NCBI RefSeq assembly: GCF_014489845.1
Contig: NZ_JABURY010000006.1
Span: 310,001 to 374,000 of the forward strand
From: Frischella japonica
Lineage (GTDB): Bacteria > Pseudomonadota > Gammaproteobacteria > Enterobacterales > Orbaceae
Direction of reading: 5' to 3'
DNA: 64,000 nt
The translations under genes were made by a program, and so were the position numbers. Below are positions 1 to 8,161 of this stretch, piece after piece. The first letter of the stretch is position 1. Each line of letters begins with the position of its first letter. The notes below the pieces were generated by a model. That model was not told where the DNA came from, made no database searches, and saw only the letters and a program-made list of their open reading frames with translations.

Positions 1-39
1 AGTTAAAATGTTATCAATAATGAAATTAATTACGTTCAT
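1..39 (-). CDS. PTS EIIC component, first 13 codons only (cut by window edge)
   Basis: An ATG at 37-39 (minus strand) opens a frame of 13 codons (MNVINFIIDNILT) that runs off the left edge. A good ribosome binding site (AGGAGGA) lies just upstream, and the EIIB gene ends 20 bases before it. A hydrophobic start directly after an EIIB gene of the ascorbate/SgcB type suggests the membrane permease (EIIC, UlaA/SgcC-like) of the same phosphotransferase system. The family is inferred from position; 13 residues cannot prove it. Confidence 0.55.
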   Translation of the reverse strand, partial: MNVINFIIDNILT

Positions 40-59
40 AGTATCCTCCTATTTACCCT

Positions 60-362
60 CTAGATCAGTCCTTTTTGTTGTAAAACGGGACTTAGCTTTT
101 CCTCAATTTCGACTTTGGAAACAATATTTTTGAGAAACACAATGGTGGTTTTTTCACTAATATTGAACTTAGCAAATTGCGGACGGAAGTTTTCTGCGGT
201 TATGATAATATCGGCATTCATAGCGGCAGCAGAAGAAATATCAGTATGATCTAATTTAGCATTTACGCCTTTAGCTTTTAGTACATCTTCGGTTGCCATT
301 TGTGCAGCAAAACTACTTCCTAGTCCTGCACCACAAACAAATAAAATGGTTAAATTTTGCAT
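60..362 (-). CDS. PTS sugar transporter subunit IIB (ascorbate/lactose-type fold)
   Basis: A 100-residue cytoplasmic phosphocarrier. It passes phosphate from an EIIA to the sugar bound by the membrane EIIC. The N-terminus contains the P-loop-like segment FVCGAGLGSS, in which Cys10 is the expected phosphorylated residue; length and motif match the EIIB family of ascorbate-type and SgcB-like systems. It lies 26 bases downstream of the PRD regulator and 20 bases upstream of the putative EIIC start, so the three probably form one operon. No free-standing EIIA is visible; the EIIA-like domain of the regulator is next door, and a separate EIIA may lie beyond the left edge. The sugar cannot be told from the sequence. 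Confidence 0.85.
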   Translation of the reverse strand: MQNLTILFVCGAGLGSSFAAQMATEDVLKAKGVNAKLDHTDISSAAAMNADIIITAENFRPQFAKFNISEKTTIVFLKNIVSKVEIEEKLSPVLQQKGLI

Positions 363-388
363 TTACTCTTCTCCTACGTGTTAAAAGT

Positions 389-2491
389 TCAAACTTTATT
401 TAGTTCATTAAATAATATTGCTTTAAATTGTTGTATCGAATGACACATTATGAGTTGGTCTAGTTTCTGTTCATCATTGATGAGTTCAATCAAACTACGC
501 ATAATATTAAGGTGTGAAAATGAATCGATGGCTGCCAAACAAAAGATAATCTTTACCGGTCCCATATCTGGATTACAAAAATCAACCGGTTCACGCATAG
601 TGACCACACTGACCCCTAATTGCTTAACACCATCTTCAGGGCGAGCATGCGCTAATGCTAAATGCTTACCTATCACAATATACGGACCATACTGCTCGAC
701 CGAGTTAATCATAGCTTCGATATAGGAAGGTAAAATAAAGTGTTTTGTTAATAATGGCTCAGCAGCAAGGGTGATAGCTTGGCGCCAATCACGACAATGT
801 TGCTGTAAGATAATGTCTTCATCTGTCAGAATATCTTTCAACATAGGCTGAATTTTCCTTTTATTAATTTTAAGATTGTTAAGCGCTAGACACTGTTCGA
901 GTCGGTTATAAATGGGGGCAGATACAATACCGCCACTATCTTGAATTAAATCGACGAGTGAATAGAAAAGATCAGTTGCATCAGCTAAATGATTGACAAT
1001 GCGTTGATTAGCTCGATGTTTAGCTAAAAAATCGGTGATAATAGGATGATTTTTTTCTTTTAAAATGGGTTCTAATACTAAAACAGGATGCGCAGTATGC
1101 TGTAATGGAAATGTTGAAAAGATGAGGTCAAAATCAAGCTGTTCCAATAAGTCTAAATCATTACGTCCCAAAATTGCCAGGATATCAATATTAAAAAATT
1201 CTTTGAGTGTTTCAGCTAACAAATTGGAGGTAGCAATACCATGATCACATAGCACCACTGCTTTAAAATAGTAACTACGATCTTGATTTATCGCACTGGC
1301 AAACGTTGAAAAATGAATGGTTAAAAAAGCGATCTCATCATCTGAAACTTTATGACTTAATGTTGTTTCTAGCCCTTGTACAAAGTTTTTTATCGCTAAG
1401 TAAATTTCACCATAATTTTGTTTGATGCTATCAAGTAGTGGATTAATAATATGAATATTATTGCTCACTCGTGCAATCAATCCGGCTAGATGTTTGCAAA
1501 GATTTTCGTAAAGTTGTTCTTGTTTAGTTGAGAAAGGGATTTGTGTTTTTTCTTCGACATAGTTAACTAACTTGATGGCTAATAACTGTGCATTTAACCA
1601 CTCGACATAATTATTAATATCCTTAGTATTAAAGGCCTCTAGCATGTAAATGATATATTGCTGCTCTTGCCGATTAGCTTGCAAAGACATCCGTCGACAA
1701 ACTAAATCAATAAATTTGGTGATTTGGTCGGATTCAGTATGATTAAAATCGCTTCTGATCATTGTCAAATGATGTTGATGTATATTACGAATCAACCAAA
1801 TCGCGGTGAAAATAACAATTTGTTGTACATAAATTTCATCATGAATCTGGCTAATCGTTTGATGAGCAAGTTTTAATAAATTTTGAATAAGTTTATGTGG
1901 AATAAAGTTAAATAAAAGTTGTTGTATTGAACTTAATTCATGCAAAGGTTTATCAAGTTCAAGATTGCCATAAAATTGATTAATTGCTTCGTACATCATT
2001 AAGCGGATTGAACGTTCTAATCCGACAAATTGCATGCCTTGCTTAGGTAAACTGGTTAATTCAATATCATACTTTCTTAAACGGGCTTTAAGTTTGCGGA
2101 TATCTTCATCTAATACACTTTTAGATACAAAATAGATACTTTCTTTATGAGTTAAAATAGTTGGGCAAGCTGAAAAAGCGATTGACAATAATAAATCAAA
2201 TTGACGTTCGTCTTTACTTAAAAAGGGTGAAATAGCTACTCTCAATAATGCACTATGAATGGACTGTTTCTGATCGGTTGTTGCATCTAGTATAAAACCT
2301 TTACGACGTATCGTTGAAATGAAAGGTAACTGTCTATTTTGTAAAAAAACATTCATTTCATTAATTTCGTTACGAATGGTTCGGGCACTAATTTGAAATT
2401 CTTCTGATAACATTTCAATGGTTAATGGGTAGTCGACTGAAATAAATTTTTTAAATAATTCTATTGTTCTTGTTCTCATAAATTTATTCAC
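389..2491 (-). CDS. BglG/LicR-family transcriptional regulator with PRD, EIIB-like and EIIA-like domains
   Basis: A 700-residue PTS-controlled regulator. N-terminal helix-turn-helix segments (about 1-60, with the recognition-like stretch QISARTIRNEI) bind DNA. Two PRD domains follow (about 180-400), with candidate phospho-histidines in LAHQTISQIHDE and in FLTIHFSTF. An EIIB-like domain has Cys in the CDHGIATSN motif (about residue 415), and a C-terminal EIIA (mannitol/fructose class) domain has the active-site His in LALAHARPEDGV. This order is that of activators such as LicR/MtlR rather than short RNA-binding antiterminators. It probably senses phosphorylation by the adjacent EIIB and controls that operon. 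MNKF and the Met at residue 5 are both possible starts. Confidence 0.88.
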   Translation of the reverse strand: MNKFMRTRTIELFKKFISVDYPLTIEMLSEEFQISARTIRNEINEMNVFLQNRQLPFISTIRRKGFILDATTDQKQSIHSALLRVAISPFLSKDERQFDLLLSIAFSACPTILTHKESIYFVSKSVLDEDIRKLKARLRKYDIELTSLPKQGMQFVGLERSIRLMMYEAINQFYGNLELDKPLHELSSIQQLLFNFIPHKLIQNLLKLAHQTISQIHDEIYVQQIVIFTAIWLIRNIHQHHLTMIRSDFNHTESDQITKFIDLVCRRMSLQANRQEQQYIIYMLEAFNTKDINNYVEWLNAQLLAIKLVNYVEEKTQIPFSTKQEQLYENLCKHLAGLIARVSNNIHIINPLLDSIKQNYGEIYLAIKNFVQGLETTLSHKVSDDEIAFLTIHFSTFASAINQDRSYYFKAVVLCDHGIATSNLLAETLKEFFNIDILAILGRNDLDLLEQLDFDLIFSTFPLQHTAHPVLVLEPILKEKNHPIITDFLAKHRANQRIVNHLADATDLFYSLVDLIQDSGGIVSAPIYNRLEQCLALNNLKINKRKIQPMLKDILTDEDIILQQHCRDWRQAITLAAEPLLTKHFILPSYIEAMINSVEQYGPYIVIGKHLALAHARPEDGVKQLGVSVVTMREPVDFCNPDMGPVKIIFCLAAIDSFSHLNIMRSLIELINDEQKLDQLIMCHSIQQFKAILFNELNKV

Positions 2492-3074
2492 CTATTTACT
2501 TCTTAAAAGCAGTATAAGTGAGACAAATTTGCTTACCTAGTTGGTATTTTTGCAAATATAAATTGCAAAAATTATGGATAAAGGCATATAAATATAAGTA
2601 AGTTGATGATTAATAGTTAAAATTGTTAGCTATTAACATTGCGTATTCTCGGTCAATAAAGTTAACCGGTTTGACATTTAATAATTGATCTTAGCAAATT
2701 GGGTTTATTTGAAACGATATGAGTTGTGCAACATAAGCAATCTTTTTCAACATAAATGGCTATATGTTGGAATTAAAAGTAATCATACTGTTTTAGAAAA
2801 GATACATTATTTTGCTAACAATGAGTTGAACTTTTTTGGAGATATTAAAAGCACTCATCATTTATCGTGATGAAAACAAGCGGAAATTCTAGATCGGTTA
2901 TAAATCGGATAACCCAAGCCAAAATTCCTTTAACTTTAATAAATAAGATAACTAATTATTTATTAAAAAGTTAATAAATTTTGAAGATGGCGAAGTTAAT
3001 TCGAATTAGCTAATTGGTAAACAATATATTAAAAGTAAATATTATAAATGCTAAATAATTTTTAGTAAGAAAAG
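2492..3074. other. Intergenic region between PTS regulator and tRNA cluster
   Basis: About 580 AT-rich bases. It should contain the promoter of the minus-strand PTS operon and the 3' trailer of the tRNA transcript. I see one inverted repeat (2610-2636, listed separately) and no convincing terminator after the tRNA genes. A 61-codon frame at 2685-2870 has no ribosome binding site or recognisable composition and I do not call it a gene. Confidence 0.5.
2610..2636. repeat. Inverted repeat upstream of the PTS regulator, possible operator
   Basis: TTAATAG at 2610-2616 is the exact reverse complement of CTATTAA at 2630-2636. Inside it sits TGTTA-N5-TAACA (2624-2638 region). It lies about 120 bases upstream of the regulator start, a position suited to an operator for autoregulation. 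No known consensus is matched exactly. Confidence 0.3.
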
Positions 3075-3150
3075 TGGTGGGTCGTGAAGGATTCGAACCT
3101 TCGACAAACGGATTAAAAGTCCGCTGCTCTACCGCCTGAGCTAACGACCC
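3075..3150 (-). tRNA. tRNA-Lys (anticodon TTT)
   Basis: 76 nt on the minus strand. The acceptor stem GGGTCGT pairs with ACGACCC, the D-loop has AGCTCAGGCGGTAGAGC, the anticodon stem-loop CGGACTTTTAATCCG gives TTT, and the T-loop is GGTTCGAATCC. The CCA end is encoded. It is the last gene of a Val-Val-Lys cluster, only 10 bases after the preceding tRNA-Val. Confidence 0.97.
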
Positions 3151-3160
3151 ATCTTGCAGA

Positions 3161-3236
3161 TGGTGGGTGATACCGGGTTCGAACCAGTGACCCCCTCCTT
3201 GTAAGGGAGGTGCTCTCCCAACTGAGCTAATCACCC
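3161..3236 (-). tRNA. tRNA-Val (anticodon TAC), second copy in the transcript
   Basis: 76 nt on the minus strand with acceptor GGGTGAT/ATCACCC, anticodon stem-loop CTCCCTTACAAGGAG (anticodon TAC), T-loop GGTTCGAACCC and encoded CCA. By reading, it is identical to the other tRNA-Val at 3286-3361. Confidence 0.97.
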
Positions 3237-3285
3237 CAAAATGAAATTAAAAAAAGATCTAATTTCAAATTACACGGTTAAGAAT

Positions 3286-3361
3286 TGGTGGGTGATACCG
3301 GGTTCGAACCAGTGACCCCCTCCTTGTAAGGGAGGTGCTCTCCCAACTGAGCTAATCACCC
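3286..3361 (-). tRNA. tRNA-Val (anticodon TAC), first copy in the transcript
   Basis: 76 nt on the minus strand, same sequence as the tRNA-Val at 3161-3236, with encoded CCA. It is closest to the promoter at 3379-3406. The two identical valine genes and the lysine gene form a small polycistronic tRNA operon similar in content to the Val/Lys tRNA clusters of other gammaproteobacteria. Confidence 0.97.
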
Positions 3362-3378
3362 TGACCGTGTGGAAAAGC

Positions 3379-3406
3379 ATTATAAGGATCCTGACTTCTC
3401 AGTCAA
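3379..3406 (-). promoter_or_regulatory. Sigma-70 promoter of the tRNA Val-Val-Lys operon
   Basis: On the minus strand TTGACT (3401-3406) is followed after 16 bases by a perfect TATAAT (3379-3384). The -10 box ends 18 bases before the first tRNA. It is the best promoter match in this region. Confidence 0.8.
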
Positions 3407-3461
3407 CACTTTTTTTCATTTTTTTGGAGATAGTTATTCTTCCGATGTAAATTTAAACATA

Positions 3462-3483
3462 TTTTGCGTAAGCTTTCGCAGAA
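3462..3483 (+). promoter_or_regulatory. CRP-S (competence)-type regulatory site upstream of the DNA-uptake operon
   Basis: TGCGTAAGCTTTCGCA at 3465-3480 matches the competence-type CRP site TGCGA-N6-TCGCA at nine of the ten defined positions, flanked by T-rich sequence on the left and GAAA on the right, as in Pasteurellaceae sites. Such sites need both CRP-cAMP and the competence activator Sxy (TfoX). It lies about 80 bases upstream of the GTG of the first gene; a weak TTTAGAT -10 candidate near 3502 would place it about 41 bases before the transcription start. The match is read directly; the function is inferred. Confidence 0.65.
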
Positions 3484-3561
3484 ATACTATATTTGGGCGG
3501 TTTTAGATCAATCTTTTGTAGATAATCACGATTTCGCAAACTGATTAAAGGTTGATAAAAC

Positions 3562-4635
3562 GTGTATTACATTACAATTTTTGTTGAAGAATTTTTACTA
3601 AACTGCTGTATTGGTCAATTGAAAGGGCAAAAAATAATCATTTTAACCTCTCAAACGTTTAATAAAGATGAACAATCAATAGCAGATTTTACACTATATA
3701 TAAAAAAAAACTTGCCTCAGGTAAAAATAAAGCCGATTTGTCGGTGTATTTTAATAGATCATGGTACAAAAAAAGCCAGTTTGGCATTACCTAACATTCC
3801 GTTATTACCTTTTGAAATAGACAATTATGTCAAACAAAGTTTATCTAGAATATTTATTAACCAGGAAAGTTTAGCTTATGATTTTATAATTGAAGATAAA
3901 AGGCAAACGGCGGAAGGGAATCTACAAATTATTGTTTATGCTTATCCAAGTAGGCAAATTGATAGATTAATAAAACTATTCCCATGGCAAGTTATCTTTG
4001 TAGGTATTCCTAATCAGTTCATAAATGAATCAGATGTTCTAAAGTTTGACGTTAATGCGCTGGCAACAATGAAACAAATTGACGGTATTAATTTATTACC
4101 CTGGCGCAATTGGCAAAGAAAAGCGCGAAGAAAGCAATTTTTTTATGTATGTTTTAGTCTATTAATAGTTATAACATCAGTGTCAATAATCTTATACTAT
4201 TTGGCCTTACAAGCACTAAATCAACAAATTCATCGTAATACTCAATTACAAGATCTTTATTTAAAATCCAAATCACAGTTAACACAATTAATTGATATCA
4301 ATAAACAAAATAATCAATTAAAAGCGACTTTGACTCAACGACAATCGATTACTAACAATTATGCACACCTTATAGAATCATTAATGAGTTTATCGGAAAC
4401 GATTCCCAATAACCTATGGTTAAATTCACTTGAATATTACGATGATCACTTGAATATCAACGGTGTCAGTTATTTATATGATGATATTTTATTGTTTTCA
4501 CTGCAATTAGAACAGCATAATTTGATTATGAAGAGTGAAATTACAACCATAAAGAAACACTATGAACAATTGTTATTTAATATCAAGATTCAATTAGATC
4601 ACGCACAAAATAGTAGGGGATTAGATTATGAATGA
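3562..4635 (+). CDS. Fused PilM-like/PilN-like competence pilus assembly protein (HofM-HofN/ComA-ComB)
   Basis: 357 residues. The C-terminal half is a PilN/HofN protein: the conserved cytoplasmic motif INLLPWR (about 176-182), a basic stretch, one membrane helix (about 194-215), then a coiled-coil and periplasmic domain. The N-terminal 170 residues hold the place of PilM (HofM/ComA) but are shorter than the usual 260 or so and weakly conserved. In type IV pilus machines the INLLPWR tail of PilN docks into PilM, so here the two partners appear to be one chain. Start is GTG with AAAGG upstream. It overlaps the next gene by 8 bases. A run of nine A's (3712-3720) lies inside the PilM-like half. 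A degenerate, PilM-derived N-terminal extension is the alternative reading. Confidence 0.75.
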   Translation: MYYITIFVEEFLLNCCIGQLKGQKIIILTSQTFNKDEQSIADFTLYIKKNLPQVKIKPICRCILIDHGTKKASLALPNIPLLPFEIDNYVKQSLSRIFINQESLAYDFIIEDKRQTAEGNLQIIVYAYPSRQIDRLIKLFPWQVIFVGIPNQFINESDVLKFDVNALATMKQIDGINLLPWRNWQRKARRKQFFYVCFSLLIVITSVSIILYYLALQALNQQIHRNTQLQDLYLKSKSQLTQLIDINKQNNQLKATLTQRQSITNNYAHLIESLMSLSETIPNNLWLNSLEYYDDHLNINGVSYLYDDILLFSLQLEQHNLIMKSEITTIKKHYEQLLFNIKIQLDHAQNSRGLDYE

Positions 4636-5164
4636 AAAACTTGATTATTGGCTTTATCAACCGAATAAGTTCCGTTATAGCACTATTTTAATAATAGTAC
4701 TAATAATCTCCTATGCTATTTATCTCATTGGAATACGGCCTATTTATGATCAGCAAGAGCAACAAAATTTGCAATATCAAACATTAGAACAAGATATTAC
4801 ACATTTAGAGCAGGAAATAACTCAATTTCCAACATTTTCTATATTAAATCATGAGAATGAACAATTAGTTAGCCAATTACAAAAACTAACCTTCATGCTA
4901 AAACAACAAAATCATATCTTTATGCAACTGCTGGCGCAAAGTCATTTAAAACTAATGGAGTTCACTAATAAGAATGACACGGATGTTATTCATTATCATG
5001 TTAAAGTAAGCGGTTATTTTCATGATTTACTGATTTTCCTTGAAAGTTTAAGTCAGCGCTCAATTTTTCTTCAACTTGAGACAATTGGTATCGAGAGACA
5101 AAACGATAACCTGCTTGTTTCTTTGTCTTTTCTTTCTAAATATCATCAGGTTTCTTATGAATAA
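4628..5164 (+). CDS. hofO: Competence pilus assembly protein HofO/ComC (PilO-like)
   Basis: 178 residues: short cytoplasmic N-terminus, one membrane helix (about 18-37), a Gln/Glu-rich coiled coil (about 40-90) and a small C-terminal periplasmic domain, the build of PilO. With PilN it forms the inner-membrane alignment complex of the type IV pilus-like DNA-uptake machine. The assignment rests on size, topology and position between the PilN and PilP genes, since PilO sequences diverge strongly. Its start overlaps the end of the hofM/N fusion and its stop overlaps the start of hofP, indicating translational coupling. Confidence 0.75.
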   Translation: MNEKLDYWLYQPNKFRYSTILIIVLIISYAIYLIGIRPIYDQQEQQNLQYQTLEQDITHLEQEITQFPTFSILNHENEQLVSQLQKLTFMLKQQNHIFMQLLAQSHLKLMEFTNKNDTDVIHYHVKVSGYFHDLLIFLESLSQRSIFLQLETIGIERQNDNLLVSLSFLSKYHQVSYE

Positions 5165-5540
5165 ATATGTGGGGATTTTATTATTGCTTTATTCATTAAT
5201 AACGCATGCAGCTCAAAATAAAGATATGAAATTAAAAGATCCTTTTCAAATGCCACAATTAATCCCATGCGCAGATATAGAAACACAATTGCGAAATCAA
5301 ATAAATCAATGGCAATTTCAAGGTTATGTTGAGCAGCAAATGGGCAGTCAGCACATAATTGCAATTATTCATAAGGTTAATAACAAAATATGGTTAACGC
5401 TTTCTGATTTAACCGTTCCTATGCAGCTTTTGCCGTGGAAAATTATAACCATTACACGAACTGAGATCCATTGGCAAGCGAATTTACCTGATTATTGTCA
5501 GAAAAACTTAATTTTGACAATGAAATTACAAGGGGTTTAG
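5157..5540 (+). CDS. hofP: Competence protein HofP/ComD (PilP-like)
   Basis: 127 residues when started at the ATG at 5157, which overlaps the hofO stop by 8 bases and gives a clean signal peptide (MNKYVGILLLLYSLITHAAQ). A longer frame from 5076 would put the signal peptide inside the protein and is unlikely. The mature start contains DPFQMPQ, like the DPF motif of PilP proteins, and the rest could form the small beta domain that links the inner-membrane complex to the secretin. No lipobox cysteine is present, unlike classical PilP lipoproteins. The next gene begins 1 base after its stop. Confidence 0.7.
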   Translation: MNKYVGILLLLYSLITHAAQNKDMKLKDPFQMPQLIPCADIETQLRNQINQWQFQGYVEQQMGSQHIIAIIHKVNNKIWLTLSDLTVPMQLLPWKIITITRTEIHWQANLPDYCQKNLILTMKLQGV

Positions 5541-5541
5541 C

Positions 5542-6810
5542 ATGAATTATTATCGATATCTAAATCAATTGATTAAAAGTGGTATTTTATTAATTTTACT
5601 ATTAATTACCCGTCAAGGATACCCAGCTGAAAGCCATCAGCCAGATCGTATCTCGATTAATTTTTATCAAGCACATACCAGTATTATTCTTCAATCTTTG
5701 GCCGAACAGCAGCAGCTTAATTTAGTGTTTAATGATAGCATTGATCCTATCCAAACCATTAAACTTAATAATGTTAAATGGATTAAAGCACTGGATGTGG
5801 TGACCCAATCTGCAAAATTACAATATCAGATTGATGATAACTTATTACTGGTTAATCCTCTGCCCGATCCTAAAATTATCGCAGAACAAAAACTGCAACA
5901 ACAAAAAGATGAAGAGTTAAAATTGCCGCTAAGCTATTTATCAGTTGCAGTCAATCATGCCGAACCGAAAACAATTAGCACTATGGTTAGTGAACAAAAT
6001 TTATTATCAGAAAGAGGCAAAATTTTTATAGATGATCGCACTCATAATTTGATCATTTATGATATTGAACCAAATTTGCCCAAAATAGCCACCTTAATTA
6101 AACAATTGGATCGGCCTATTCCACAAATTCATATAGCGGCTCACATTATCACAATGAGTACGGAAAGTGCCGATGAGTTAGGGATAAAATGGGGATATAC
6201 CAAAAATTCTTCGCAATTTATTCAACAGTTAGATATTAATATGGGGGTTAGTAATGCGCCTGCTACTATAGGGTTTAACTTAGCTAAACGTTCTAGCAAT
6301 TTATTAAATTTAGAATTATCGGCTTTGGAAGCTGAAAATCAATTAGAAATTATTGCCAGCCCAAATTTATTAACTTCTCATCAACATACGGCCTATATTA
6401 AACAAGGAACAGAAATTCCTTACGAAGTCTCCGGAGAAAATAATGGAACCACAACTATTGAATTTAAGCAAGCCGTATTAGGGCTAGAAGTAACACCGCG
6501 GGTTTTAACTGAGCATCAACTGGAGTTAACTTTATCTATTACACAAAATACTATAGGGCGTTCAATCAAACGTAGTGATGGTGGCGAAGCCTTAGCAATT
6601 AATACCCAAGAAATTCATACTCAAGTATTAGTCAATAATAATGAGACATTGATCCTTGGAGGTATTTTTCAACAGAGTCATAACCAAAATCAACAAGCGG
6701 TACCTGGTATTAGTCATGTTCCTGTGATAGGGGAACTTTTCAAATATCGTGGCAAACAGTGGCAAAAAAGAGAGTTGATTATCTTTATAACCCCACAGTT
6801 AGTATATTAA
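5542..6810 (+). CDS. hofQ: Outer-membrane secretin for DNA uptake (HofQ/ComE/PilQ)
   Basis: 422 residues. A signal peptide (about 1-28) is followed by N-terminal secretin/TonB short domains (VNFNDS-like region about 35-100), an N1 domain around 125-190 (DDRTHNLIIYDIEPNLPKI), and the secretin core in the C-terminal half with the conserved VPGISHVPVIGELF and ELIIFITPQLV near the end. It forms the outer-membrane pore through which the competence pilus and incoming DNA pass. Length matches HofQ/ComE (about 410-445). It is the last gene of the uptake operon; a 134-base gap follows. Confidence 0.92.
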   Translation: MNYYRYLNQLIKSGILLILLLITRQGYPAESHQPDRISINFYQAHTSIILQSLAEQQQLNLVFNDSIDPIQTIKLNNVKWIKALDVVTQSAKLQYQIDDNLLLVNPLPDPKIIAEQKLQQQKDEELKLPLSYLSVAVNHAEPKTISTMVSEQNLLSERGKIFIDDRTHNLIIYDIEPNLPKIATLIKQLDRPIPQIHIAAHIITMSTESADELGIKWGYTKNSSQFIQQLDINMGVSNAPATIGFNLAKRSSNLLNLELSALEAENQLEIIASPNLLTSHQHTAYIKQGTEIPYEVSGENNGTTTIEFKQAVLGLEVTPRVLTEHQLELTLSITQNTIGRSIKRSDGGEALAINTQEIHTQVLVNNNETLILGGIFQQSHNQNQQAVPGISHVPVIGELFKYRGKQWQKRELIIFITPQLVY

Positions 6811-6904
6811 TTAATTTTACTTATATTATAACTAGTAATTTAGCGTTGATTTGGCCATCGTGTATAAACTATTCAATCCACTTTAATGGTAGTCTTGGTT
6901 AGTA

Positions 6905-6910
6905 TATAAT
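6905..6910 (+). promoter_or_regulatory. Candidate -10 element for yigL-tusA
   Basis: A perfect TATAAT lies 35 bases before the yigL ATG. The -35 region (TTTAAT at 6882-6887, 17-base spacer) is weak. Confidence 0.4.
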
Positions 6911-6944
6911 AAGGTCTACAAATTTCAATTATAACGAGTTTATT

Positions 6945-7763
6945 ATGTTCCATATTGTTGCATCGGATTTAGATGGTACCTTATTAAACACCGATCATGC
7001 TCTATCTGCTTATACAAAAGAAACGTTACAAAAGTTAAGAAAAAAAGACATACATTTTGTTTTTGCTACTGGCAGGCATCATATTGATGTGGCTCAGATG
7101 CGTGATAATATGGATATTGATGCCTACATGATTACCTCAAATGGTGCCAGAGTACATGATAGTAAGGGAAATGTTATTGTCAGTTTAAACTTACAACCCT
7201 CCATTGCTTATGAAATTGCTCAAGTTGCTATGGATGATTCATTAGTCTATACTCACATTTATCGTGGCGATGAGTGGTTGATTAACAAAGAAGATCCTGA
7301 GTCACTCGAATATTTTAGTGAAAGCCATTTTAAATACCGTTTATTTGAACCAATTGATTTTGCCACTGATGATATCGCAAAGATCTATTTTACGACTAAT
7401 GACGATTCTCATAATATTCGTTTAATTGAATTAAAAAACCGTTTAAAAGCCCATTATGGTAATGAAATTTCAATAGCTTTTTCAACAGCAAATTGTTTAG
7501 AAGTAATGGGTGCTAATGTGTCAAAAGGTAATGCTCTAGCAGCAGTGGTAAAAAAATTAGGCTACACGTTACAAGATAGTATTGCTTTCGGTGACGGTAT
7601 GAACGATTTAGAAATGTTATCGATGGCTGGTAAAGGATGTATTATGCAAAATGCTAGTGACGAATTAAAACAATGTTTGCCACAAATAGAAATTATTGGA
7701 TCTAATGCTGATGATGCGGTTCCTCATTATTTAAATAACCTTTATTTCAACTCAATTAAATAG
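6945..7763 (+). CDS. yigL: HAD-superfamily (Cof-type) sugar/pyridoxal phosphatase YigL
   Basis: 272 residues. The catalytic motif DLDGT holds the nucleophile Asp8 and acid/base Asp10; the C-terminal [10 protein letters not shown] motif supplies the magnesium ligands, with a C2-type cap between. Long stretches such as [18 protein letters not shown] and [10 protein letters not shown] match Escherichia YigL closely. E. coli YigL acts on pyridoxal phosphate and sugar phosphates and takes part in the glucose-phosphate stress response. The protein is cytoplasmic. tusA follows after a single base, so the two are probably cotranscribed. Confidence 0.93.
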   Translation: MFHIVASDLDGTLLNTDHALSAYTKETLQKLRKKDIHFVFATGRHHIDVAQMRDNMDIDAYMITSNGARVHDSKGNVIVSLNLQPSIAYEIAQVAMDDSLVYTHIYRGDEWLINKEDPESLEYFSESHFKYRLFEPIDFATDDIAKIYFTTNDDSHNIRLIELKNRLKAHYGNEISIAFSTANCLEVMGANVSKGNALAAVVKKLGYTLQDSIAFGDGMNDLEMLSMAGKGCIMQNASDELKQCLPQIEIIGSNADDAVPHYLNNLYFNSIK

Positions 7764-7764
7764 T

Positions 7765-7992
7765 ATGTACGCAGATAGAGAACTTGATACCTTAGGATTA
7801 CGTTGCCCCGAACCAATTATGTTGGTGCGTAAAACTATACGGGAAATGAGTAATGGGCAAATTTTACACATTATTGCTGATGACCCAGCAACAATACGTG
7901 ATATCCCCGGATTTTGTCGTCATATGGAACACCAACTTATAGACGCACAAACCGAAACAGCACCATATCATTATTGGATAAAAAAGCATTAA
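7765..7992 (+). CDS. tusA: Sulfur carrier protein TusA
   Basis: 75 residues, the usual length of TusA. The family signature LGLRCPEP places the persulfide-carrying cysteine at residue 14. TusA takes sulfur from the desulfurase IscS and passes it through TusBCD/TusE to MnmA for 2-thiouridine at the wobble base of tRNA. It starts one base after yigL, so it depends on that transcript. Confidence 0.95.
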   Translation: MYADRELDTLGLRCPEPIMLVRKTIREMSNGQILHIIADDPATIRDIPGFCRHMEHQLIDAQTETAPYHYWIKKH

Positions 7993-8091
7993 GAGTATTA
8001 AAGTTTCAATGCTTAATCGAAACTGTCAATATATCCAAGAATAGTTTCAAAATTCATAAAATGCTAAATTTTATCACTACCTACAAAAATA

Positions 8092-8125
8092 CAGCTGCCA
8101 AAACATAGTTTTTATTTGGCAGCTG
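8092..8125 (-). terminator. Intrinsic terminator of the phosphoethanolamine transferase gene
   Basis: CAGCTGCCAAA (8092-8102) pairs with TTTGGCAGCTG (8115-8125), an 11-bp stem. On the minus strand it is followed by TATTTTTG, so it fits termination of the minus-strand gene ending at 8162. It may also stop readthrough from tusA, although the plus strand lacks a T-run. Confidence 0.75.
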
Positions 8126-8161
8126 ATGCGAGCGTATTAATTATCAAAAATACCTTAAAAT

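Noticed and set aside
2685-2870. 61-codon frame between the PTS regulator and the tRNA genes
   Set aside because: No ribosome binding site, AT-driven composition and no recognisable similarity.
2874-2884. DNA uptake signal like ACAAGCGG
   Set aside because: I noticed only this one near match; a real uptake signal should recur many times in a window of this size.
3010-3234. Minus-strand frame of 74 codons across the tRNA genes
   Set aside because: It covers tRNA-Lys and tRNA-Val, which fully explain the sequence.
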